Below are positions 1-6,029 of a stretch of DNA of 17,949 nt, piece after piece. Location: assembly GCA_021806125.1 (NCBI GenBank), contig JAJZYC010000011.1, positions 1-17,949 of the forward strand, in the 5' to 3' direction. The notes under the pieces were generated by a model. It was not told the origin of the DNA. It searched no databases and saw only the letters and a list, made by a program, of their open reading frames with translations. The stretch's first letter is position 1, and each line of letters opens with the position of its first letter. This DNA comes from a bacterium. GTDB lineage: Bacteria; SZUA-79; Acidulodesulfobacterales; Acidulodesulfobacteraceae. A program made the translations under genes and the position numbers.

Positions 1-323
1 GACATTATTTAAACGTCGATTATTCCAATATCGAGCCTCAAAAGGAATTTATAACTGCAACATGCGGACTATTAGGAATGGGCCATGTTTTCGACCTCGT
101 GGCAGCGGGAGAGGAATCAGGGACAGTCGCCGCAAGATTAATTAAGGGCGTATGTATATCTATGCATAGGTTTGCGAGAAAGCCCAAAAAGATATATCTT
201 ACGGGCGGACTTGTCCAGAACAGCCTTTTTGTCGAATCTATGCCCTGCGAAACGGTTATATTAGACAGATTTACTCTCTTGGAAGGGGTTAAGGAATACG
301 CGCTCAATATGAATAATGTCTGA
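1..323 (+). CDS. C-terminal part of a probable ASKHA-fold (BadF/BcrA-like) protein, 5'-truncated
   Basis: The frame is open from base 3 to the TGA at 321-323 and gives about 106 residues, so the gene starts outside the window. An internal ATG at 78 has no ribosome binding site and reading continues upstream of it, so it is not the start. The visible part contains TCGLLGMGHVFDL, then a hydrophobic strand and glycine turn (KIYLTGGLVQNSLFVE) of the kind that closes the nucleotide site in acetate/sugar kinase, Hsp70 and BadF/BcrA-type ATPases, where GG(V/L)xxN is typical. I infer an ASKHA-superfamily protein on this motif alone. The substrate and exact family are unknown, and a different Rossmann-like protein remains possible. 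The gene converges on the DsrE-family gene with 18 bases between the stop codons, and I see no clear hairpin terminator between them. Confidence 0.45.
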   Translation, partial: HYLNVDYSNIEPQKEFITATCGLLGMGHVFDLVAAGEESGTVAARLIKGVCISMHRFARKPKKIYLTGGLVQNSLFVESMPCETVILDRFTLLEGVKEYALNMNNV

Positions 324-341
324 ACTGACCCCTTTTTATTT

Positions 342-719
342 TTAATACGAAAGCGTTTTAACGTTATCGTCCATTACCATTTCGACGACATAAGCGCCCC
401 CGACGACGCCGCTGCATTCTTCTATAAGGTCATCTTTGGTAAAATTATTTAGCTCCAAAGCGGGAGTGCATACTTTAAAAACGACACCGGCTTCGTAAGC
501 ATCCTTAATAAAATCATAGACCGATTTAGGACTGCCTTCTTTAACCCTGAGATTTTCGGCCACGCCTTTCTTCATTAAAAGACCGGCATCCGCCGTTAGT
601 ACGACTTCTACTTCATAATCCATAGTCGCCGCCGCCGCCGCTTGAAAAAAAGGCGCTCCGAGCGAGTGCGGATTGGAAGGGGTAGTATTTTGAAGCATAA
701 TAAAAAGTTTGTTTGCCAT
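342..719 (-). CDS. DsrE/DsrF-family small sulfur-relay-like protein
   Basis: A 125-residue protein with the DsrE/F pattern: an N-terminal strand (KLFIMLQNT), a helix with an alanine run (FFQAAAAATMDYEVEVVL), a GxxxxK segment, then FKVCTPALEL with Cys84 at the position where many family members carry a persulfide-type cysteine. A second cysteine, Cys102, follows. DsrE-fold proteins often relay sulfur in dissimilatory sulfur metabolism or tRNA thiolation, but many are uncharacterised, so the role here is open. An ATG six codons upstream (737) lacks a Shine-Dalgarno. The ATG at 719 has GGAGG 11 bases before it, and that GGAGG lies inside the longer frame, so 719 is preferred. It follows trpS on the same strand after 104 bases with no convincing promoter seen, so it may be co-transcribed with trpS. 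Confidence 0.7.
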   Translation of the reverse strand: MANKLFIMLQNTTPSNPHSLGAPFFQAAAAATMDYEVEVVLTADAGLLMKKGVAENLRVKEGSPKSVYDFIKDAYEAGVVFKVCTPALELNNFTKDDLIEECSGVVGGAYVVEMVMDDNVKTLSY

Positions 720-730
720 TTGTAATAATT

Positions 731-735
731 CCTCC
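731..735 (-). promoter_or_regulatory. Ribosome binding site of the DsrE-family gene
   Basis: Read on the minus strand this is GGAGG, 11 bases before the ATG at 719. It decides between the two in-frame ATG codons, because the upstream one (737) is preceded only by A/T-rich sequence. Confidence 0.65.
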
Positions 736-823
736 ATTAATTTTTTTGTGAACTTTTGCAGAATAAGCGGTAATTTATATCTTTATAATAACATCAAAAC
801 CGGTTTATTTGCAATAAGTAAAA

Positions 824-1867
824 TCATATAGGCGGATACAATATTTTCATCGATTCCTTAACTTCTTTAATGATTTCGGAAGCGGTTATTTTCGCTTTTT
901 TAGTTCCGGCAAACAGAATATCCCATATCTCGTCTTTATTTTTTAAGTAATATGCCCTTCGTTCGTTCATCGGTTCAAGAAGCGTTTTAATAACCTCGAG
1001 CAGATTCTCCTTGCACTTGACGCAGCCTATTTTTCCGTTTTTACAGTTGTATTCCGTTTCCTTTATCAGGGTATCAGTCGAAAAAGCCTTATGATAAGAG
1101 TAGATAGTGCATATTTCAGGGTTCCCTTTGTCGGTTGGATGTATCCTGTTCTTGTCGGTCAAGGCGGATTTTATTTTAGTTTTTATAAGCTCGAAATCGT
1201 CGGAAAGATTAATCGCGTTCCCATAGGACTTGCTCATCTTAAGATTTCCGTCGAGTCCGACGAGTTTGGGAAATTTGTCTATTAGGGCGTAAGGCTCGAT
1301 TAATTTGCCGCAGTACAATTCATTGAATTTTCTGATTATTTTTCTGGCAAGTTCAATGTGCGGAAGCTGGTCTATTCCAACTGGAACCAGGTCGGCTTTA
1401 AAAATAGCGATATCGGCAGTCTGGCTTACGGGGTAACCCAGAAAACCGTAAGTTAGTTCCTTGTAACCCCTTTCCTTAGCCTCGGTTTTAATCGTGGGAT
1501 TATGCCTTAAGGGATTTACCGAAATAAGCATGGAAAAAAAAGTCGTCAGTTCGGAAATTTCGGGTATCATAGACTGTATTGCTATAGTGGATATTTTCGG
1601 GTCTATTCCCGCAGAAAGATAGTCCAAAGCGACAAGAAAAATATTTTCCCTGAGTTTTTCGGGATGTTCGAAATTAGTCGTAAGCGCTTGAATATCGGCT
1701 ATCAGGATGAAAGTTTCGTATTGAGCCTGAAGCCTCACCCTGTTTTTTAAAGAACCGGCGTAATGCCCCAGATGTAGCGGTCCGGTAGGCCTGTCCCCGG
1801 TTAAGATTCTTTTGTATTTATATTTGGATTCGTCGGCTACAGCCGCGTTTTCCGTTTTGAAATCCAT
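824..1867 (-). CDS. trpS: Tryptophanyl-tRNA synthetase
   Basis: A class I aminoacyl-tRNA synthetase of 347 residues that charges tRNA-Trp with tryptophan in the cytoplasm. The HIGH-type signature is HLGH at 32-35, within TGDRPTGPLHLGHYAGSL, and the KMSKS loop is intact at 210-214, followed by YGNAINLSDD. GCVKCK near 281-286 is the cysteine pair commonly seen before the C-terminal helices in this TrpRS subgroup. Length is normal for bacterial TrpRS, with about 20 residues ahead of the first strand (RILTGDRPTG). The ATG at 1867 is the only reasonable start; its upstream signal is weak (AAGG just 2 bases before it). It is divergent from nadA, with a good sigma-70-like promoter candidate at 1911-1939, and is followed by the DsrE-family gene on the same strand. 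Confidence 0.96.
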   Translation of the reverse strand: MDFKTENAAVADESKYKYKRILTGDRPTGPLHLGHYAGSLKNRVRLQAQYETFILIADIQALTTNFEHPEKLRENIFLVALDYLSAGIDPKISTIAIQSMIPEISELTTFFSMLISVNPLRHNPTIKTEAKERGYKELTYGFLGYPVSQTADIAIFKADLVPVGIDQLPHIELARKIIRKFNELYCGKLIEPYALIDKFPKLVGLDGNLKMSKSYGNAINLSDDFELIKTKIKSALTDKNRIHPTDKGNPEICTIYSYHKAFSTDTLIKETEYNCKNGKIGCVKCKENLLEVIKTLLEPMNERRAYYLKNKDEIWDILFAGTKKAKITASEIIKEVKESMKILYPPI

Positions 1868-1899
1868 CGCCTTGATACCGTTTTATGTGTTTTTTTGGG

Positions 1900-1928
1900 T
1901 TTAGTTTTAAATTATAATATGTTATAAT
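1900..1928 (+). promoter_or_regulatory. nadA: Extended -10 promoter candidate for nadA
   Basis: TGTTATAAT at 1920-1928 is a perfect extended -10 element (TGn followed by TATAAT). The hexamer at the 17-base spacing, TTTAGT (1900-1905), matches the -35 consensus poorly, which is usual for extended -10 promoters. A second TGTTATAAA follows at 1928-1936. The predicted leader is about 40 bases. It overlaps the trpS promoter candidate. Confidence 0.45.
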
Positions 1929-1939
1929 GTTATAAACAA
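1911..1939 (-). promoter_or_regulatory. Promoter candidate for trpS
   Basis: On the minus strand, TTGTTT (1934-1939) and a perfect TATAAT (1911-1916) are separated by 17 bases, a standard sigma-70 layout. Transcription would begin near 1904, giving a leader of about 36 bases before the trpS ATG at 1867. The region is A/T-rich, so chance matches are possible. It overlaps the nadA promoter candidate on the other strand. Confidence 0.5.
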
Positions 1940-1975
1940 GTTAAAAAATTATCCAAGAACAGTGCAAGGTTAAAT

Positions 1976-2908
1976 ATGAATAACCGCAATAATAATAATT
2001 TAGAAAATATAAAAGCAAAGCAGAAGGCGGTTAAGGAGCTTTTAAAAAAAAAGAACGCGGTACTGCTGGCGCATAACTATCAAAGAGACGAGATTCAGGA
2101 AATCGCCGATTTTCAAGGGGATTCTCTGGAACTTTCCGTTAAAGCCAATAAAACCGATGCCGATATTATAGTATTTTGCGGCGTTAGATTTATGGCCGAA
2201 AGCGCCGCTATAATGAATCCCGATAAAACGGTTATCCTTCCTAACGAAAATGCCGGTTGTCCCATGGTAGATATGATAACCGCAAAAGACATCGTTAATT
2301 TAAAAGCAGATTACCCCGATGCTCCGGTAGTAGCCTACGTTAACACGTCTGCCGAATGCAAAGCTGTTTCCGATATATGCTGTACTTCTGCAAATGCGGT
2401 AAAAGTCGTAAACTCGCTGTCCGCCCGAAGAGTCATAATGGTTCCCGACAAAAACCTCGGAAGCTATGTCCAAAGATTTACCGATAAAGAAATAATAAGC
2501 TGGCCTGGGTTTTGTCCTCCCCATAAAAGAACGGTACCGGAAGACATTAAAGCCCTGAAAGAAAAATATCCTGGAGCGGTATTCGTCGCTCATCCCGAAT
2601 CCGCCCCCGAAACTATAGACGCCGCAGACCATGTTTCTTCGACATCCGGCATGTATAAGTTCGTGAGGGAATCGGCCGCTAAGTATTTTATTATAGGAAC
2701 CGAAAGGGGAATAATGTATAAAATGAAGAAGGAGAACCCGGATAAAGTTTTTATCCCTTCCAACCCGGGACTAGTTTGTCCGAATATGAAAAAAACCCAT
2801 CTCGACGACATTATAATTTCTCTGGAGAATATGGAAAATATTATAAAAATTCCCGAAAACGTTAGAATCCAGGCAAGAAAATCTATTGAAAATATGCTCG
2901 CCCTTTAG
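1976..2908 (+). CDS. nadA: Quinolinate synthase A
   Basis: A 310-residue [4Fe-4S] enzyme that condenses iminoaspartate with dihydroxyacetone phosphate to quinolinate in de novo NAD synthesis. The three expected cluster cysteines are present in their family contexts: Cys95 (AGCPM), Cys180 (GFCPPHKR) and Cys268 (GLVCPNMKKT). The substrate-loop segments HNYQRDEIQEIADFQGDS (33-50) and HPES (206-209) are also present, as is SSTSGM. Length matches the compact NadA type. The start is ATG at 1976, with AAGG 7 bases upstream. No nadB or nadC is visible in the window. The gene reads divergently from trpS and is followed after 33 bases by glyQ, so it may lead the long + strand gene series. Confidence 0.96.
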   Translation: MNNRNNNNLENIKAKQKAVKELLKKKNAVLLAHNYQRDEIQEIADFQGDSLELSVKANKTDADIIVFCGVRFMAESAAIMNPDKTVILPNENAGCPMVDMITAKDIVNLKADYPDAPVVAYVNTSAECKAVSDICCTSANAVKVVNSLSARRVIMVPDKNLGSYVQRFTDKEIISWPGFCPPHKRTVPEDIKALKEKYPGAVFVAHPESAPETIDAADHVSSTSGMYKFVRESAAKYFIIGTERGIMYKMKKENPDKVFIPSNPGLVCPNMKKTHLDDIIISLENMENIIKIPENVRIQARKSIENMLAL

Positions 2909-2930
2909 TATAATAAATTTTCTAAATAAA

Positions 2931-2934
2931 GAGG
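2931..2934 (+). promoter_or_regulatory. glyQ: Ribosome binding site of glyQ deciding a non-canonical start
   Basis: GAGG sits 7 bases before ATC at 2942 and 4 bases before ATT at 2939. No ATG, GTG or TTG occurs in the glyQ frame between the in-frame TAA at 2927-2929 and the internal GTG at 3035, so this site points to initiation at ATC or ATT. Confidence 0.55.
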
Positions 2935-2941
2935 AAAAATT

Positions 2942-3808
2942 ATCAAAACCCCCGATTTTCAACAATTAACTTTTAAACTCCAAAATTTCTGGTCCGATTT
3001 TGGATGCGTAATTTTAGAACCTTACGATATCGAGGTGGGAGCAGCTACATTTGCGCCTTACACGTTTCTTAAATGCCTCGACTGCGGAGAATGGAGAGCC
3101 GCCTATGTTCAGCCCTCCAGAAGGCCTACGGACGGAAGATACGGTCAAAATCCAAACCGGTTAGGACGCTACTATCAGTTTCAGGTCGTTATACAGCCGT
3201 ATATAAGTAGAATTCAAGAGATTTATTTAGACAGCCTTAAGAGCATCAGCATAAATCCGAACGAGCACGATATAAGGTTCGTTGAAGACGATTGGGAGTC
3301 TCCCACGCTTGGGGCATGGGGCCTGGGCTGGGAAGTATGGCTCGACGGCATGGAAGTAACGCAATTTACCTATTTTCAACAGATAGGCGGCGTAGAGCTT
3401 TCTAAACCGGCTATAGAGATTACTTACGGGTTAGAAAGAATTGCTATGTTTCTTCAGAATAAAGATAGCGTTTTCGACCTTCAATGGAACGATTCCTTTA
3501 AATACGGCGATATCCATAAAGACGACGAGTTGCAATTTTCCAAATACAGTTTTGAATATGCCGACGGAGAAATTTTGCATAAATTATTCAATTTATATGA
3601 AGCGGAATCAACAAAACTGCTTTCGTTTAAACTGAAAGAGCTTGTGAAGCCTGCATACGAATACTGCCTTAAATGTTCCCACGCATTTAACATGCTCGAT
3701 GCAAGAGGGCTTATAAGCGTATCGGAGAGAATGAATTTTATATTAAAGGTAAGGGCGCTTGCCGAAGGATGCGCTAGGCTTTATACCGGTTACGGCGATA
3801 AAGACTGA
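2942..3808 (+). CDS. glyQ: Glycyl-tRNA synthetase alpha subunit, apparent ATC start
   Basis: The catalytic subunit of the alpha2-beta2 class II GlyRS; it forms glycyl-AMP and charges tRNA-Gly together with GlyS. The N-terminal family block FQQLTFKLQNFWSDFGCVILEPYDIEVGAATFAP is intact (residues 6 onward). Motif 2 is AAYVQPSRRPTDGRYG (about 53-68), and FVEDDWESPTLGAWGLGWEVW and the motif 3 segment EITYGLERIAMFLQ (159-172) are all present. The C-terminal VSERMNFILKVRALA is also family-like. Reading back from conserved sequence, the frame is open only to 2930. The first normal start codon is GTG at 3035, which would cut off 31 conserved residues. Starting at ATC 2942 gives 288 residues, the usual length and N-terminus of GlyQ. 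ATT at 2939 is the alternative, and an ATG misread as ATC is also possible. Confidence 0.93.
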   Translation: MKTPDFQQLTFKLQNFWSDFGCVILEPYDIEVGAATFAPYTFLKCLDCGEWRAAYVQPSRRPTDGRYGQNPNRLGRYYQFQVVIQPYISRIQEIYLDSLKSISINPNEHDIRFVEDDWESPTLGAWGLGWEVWLDGMEVTQFTYFQQIGGVELSKPAIEITYGLERIAMFLQNKDSVFDLQWNDSFKYGDIHKDDELQFSKYSFEYADGEILHKLFNLYEAESTKLLSFKLKELVKPAYEYCLKCSHAFNMLDARGLISVSERMNFILKVRALAEGCARLYTGYGDKD

Positions 3809-3851
3809 ATAAACTGAATAAAAAATAATAAAATAAAATCCGATAATTACC

Positions 3852-5963
3852 GTGAGCGAATATTTATTAGAAATAGGTTCGGGAGAGCTTCCGTACGACG
3901 AGGTAAGGAAAATACCTGCGGCATTAAAAAACATTCTCCAAAATTTTTTGGAAAACGAAATAATGCTTAATGAAAAGCCGGATATAGAGGTATTTTCGAC
4001 GCCGAGGCGCACGTTTGTTTTAATTAAAGGACTGCCATTAAAATCCCCCGACAGAGAGGTAGAAATCATAGGTCCGCCGGTAGGCATATCTTATCACGGA
4101 GGCGTTCCCGCCGCGCCGCTCTTGCAGTTCATGAAGAAGAACGAAATTTCCGACTACAAAAAAATTTATCCGTTAAACCAGAAAAAAGGCGTTTATACGG
4201 CTTATAAGAAACGTATAAAAGGTATGCCGGTTAGGGATTTATTAACGGCAAATATTCCGCAGTTTATTAAAAAAATTCCTTTCAGAAAAACGATGTTTTG
4301 GCTCGACAAAGAAATACGTTATCCAAGGCCTATACTTTGGATATTGTCTATATTCGACGGAAAAAATGCGCCGTTTAATTTTGGAGATATTAAATCGTCA
4401 AACCGGACGTATATTGCGGAAACGCTTTCTTATAAAATGAAATCCGTTAAAATTTCGGGTTCCGAAGACTATTTTGACGCCGTGTCTTCAACCGGCATAA
4501 TTTTAAAAAACGGCGATAGAAAAAAATATATAGAAGCCGGGATTAAATCGCTGTCGAAGAAAGTAAATGCGGATATGCCGGAATACGACGACGATTTCAT
4601 AGACGAAATAACCGGCTTAACCGAAACCCCTTATCCTATAATATGCGGATTCGACGAAAAATTTCTGTCGGTTCCGGGAGAATTGCTGTCGGTTGTCATG
4701 CGCAAACACCAGAGATTTTTTCCGTTAAGCAAAAACGGCTCCCTGCTGTCTTATTTTGCCGCCGTGGCCGACGTGAATCCAGCACCCTCCATTAAAGAGT
4801 CTTTAGAAAACAATATTAAATCCGGATATTCGAAGGTTCTAACCGCAAGGCTGGCCGATGCCGAATTTTTCTTTAAAGAAGATAACAAAAAAAAGCCGCC
4901 CCATTTTGTCGAAGAAACAAAAAATATTTTATTTTATCAAGGTTTAGGCTCGTATTTCGAAAAAACGGAGCGAATCGGGGAATTGGGAATTTTTATAGCA
5001 GGAAAGCTGAATTTTCCTTCCGGCATACTGTCGGATTTCAAGACCGCATCGGGATTATTGAAATTCGATCTTGCGACGCATGTCGTATATGAATTTCCTG
5101 AGATGCAGGGCATAATGGGCAGGATATACGCGAATGCGTCGAAAGAAAGCCCGGAAGTATCGCTGGCTATCGAAGAACATTATTATCCTGTTTCAAAGGC
5201 GAAAAAAAAGATCCTGCCATCGAACGACTTATCGGCGCTGTGTTCTTTGTCGGATAAATTAGATACCGTTCTTTCGTTTGTAATGTTAAAAAAACTCCCT
5301 ACGGGAGAATCCGACCCTTTTTATCTGCGCAGGGCTATGATAGGCGTAATAGAAATTATTTTAGATAAAAGATATAAAATTAATTTAAGCGACGTATGCG
5401 ATTTTTATTTTAACGAATTTTTTAAAGAGCGCAGATTAAATGCCGACGAATTAAAAACCGCTTTTATGAATTTTGCGTATGTCAGGTTTAAAAACCATCT
5501 GCTTTCCGGCGGTTATAAACCCGATGAAATAACGGCGGTTTTAACTGCCGAAATAACCGGCGATTTTTACGCTTCTCTTCTCAAAATAGATTTTCTTTCA
5601 AAATTTAAGAAACACGAAGAAGTTTTTGAATTATCGCAGGTGTATAAAAGGATTAACAATATTACCTATAAATTTTCCGAAATCGCCGGTTTTGATGAAA
5701 ACAAATTAATTATGCCTGAGGAAGTCCGGCTTATTGCCGTATTCAAATCGGTTCAAAAAAATGCCGTTCCTTTATTGAAATCAGGCGATTACGCCGCAGC
5801 GGTAAACGAAATGTATAAATTAGTGCATCCCGTTAACGGTTTTTTCGACGGCGTTATGGTTTTAACCGAAGAAGAAGAAGTTAAAAATTCCAGACTCGGA
5901 TTATTAAATAGCATACTTAATTTTCTTAAAAATTTTTGCGATTTTTCAGGTTTAGATTTATAA
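3852..5963 (+). CDS. glyS: Glycyl-tRNA synthetase beta subunit
   Basis: A 703-residue beta subunit that binds tRNA-Gly in the alpha2-beta2 GlyRS. The family opening SEYLLEIGSGELP is present, close to the usual EIGTEELP. Further matches are MRKHQRFFPL (about 283-292), the HD-like region KFDLATHVVYEFPEMQGIMG (404-423) and DPFYLRRAMIGVIEIIL before the C-terminal anticodon-binding part. Length is normal. The start is GTG at 3852, matching the conserved N-terminus; no clear Shine-Dalgarno precedes it, so translation may depend on coupling to glyQ, whose stop lies 43 bases upstream. Confidence 0.96.
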   Translation: MSEYLLEIGSGELPYDEVRKIPAALKNILQNFLENEIMLNEKPDIEVFSTPRRTFVLIKGLPLKSPDREVEIIGPPVGISYHGGVPAAPLLQFMKKNEISDYKKIYPLNQKKGVYTAYKKRIKGMPVRDLLTANIPQFIKKIPFRKTMFWLDKEIRYPRPILWILSIFDGKNAPFNFGDIKSSNRTYIAETLSYKMKSVKISGSEDYFDAVSSTGIILKNGDRKKYIEAGIKSLSKKVNADMPEYDDDFIDEITGLTETPYPIICGFDEKFLSVPGELLSVVMRKHQRFFPLSKNGSLLSYFAAVADVNPAPSIKESLENNIKSGYSKVLTARLADAEFFFKEDNKKKPPHFVEETKNILFYQGLGSYFEKTERIGELGIFIAGKLNFPSGILSDFKTASGLLKFDLATHVVYEFPEMQGIMGRIYANASKESPEVSLAIEEHYYPVSKAKKKILPSNDLSALCSLSDKLDTVLSFVMLKKLPTGESDPFYLRRAMIGVIEIILDKRYKINLSDVCDFYFNEFFKERRLNADELKTAFMNFAYVRFKNHLLSGGYKPDEITAVLTAEITGDFYASLLKIDFLSKFKKHEEVFELSQVYKRINNITYKFSEIAGFDENKLIMPEEVRLIAVFKSVQKNAVPLLKSGDYAAAVNEMYKLVHPVNGFFDGVMVLTEEEEVKNSRLGLLNSILNFLKNFCDFSGLDL

Positions 5964-6016
5964 TAATCGCTTTCGTTTTTTAAATATCATATATCATTTA
6001 TTTATTTTATTTACTT

Positions 6017-6021
6017 GGAGG
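6017..6021 (+). promoter_or_regulatory. ppdK: Ribosome binding site of ppdK
   Basis: GGAGG lies 8 bases before the ATG at 6030. The in-frame TTG at 6015 overlaps this site and would add five residues, so the ATG at 6030 is preferred. It is the strongest ribosome binding site among the + strand genes. Confidence 0.75.
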
Positions 6022-6029
6022 ATGGCGTT

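Noticed and set aside
720..823. Separate promoter for the DsrE-family gene
   Set aside because: TATAAA-like hexamers exist on the minus strand, but no matching -35 element was found at 15-19 bases.
3035..3037. GTG as the true glyQ start
   Set aside because: It falls in the middle of the conserved EVGAATF block and would delete the conserved first 31 residues; no ribosome binding site precedes it.
5938..5981. Possible terminator after glyS: GCGATT/AATCGC stem followed by a T-rich run
   Set aside because: The stem is only 6 pairs with a 21-base loop, the T-run is interrupted by CG, and the left arm is inside glyS; too weak to call.
5985..5997. Repeated TATCAT as a ppdK -10 element
   Set aside because: No hexamer resembling a -35 box lies at the proper distance; the region is simply A/T-rich.
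6015..6029. TTG at 6015 as ppdK start
   Set aside because: It overlaps the GGAGG site that serves the ATG at 6030, and the PPDK family N-terminus fits the ATG.
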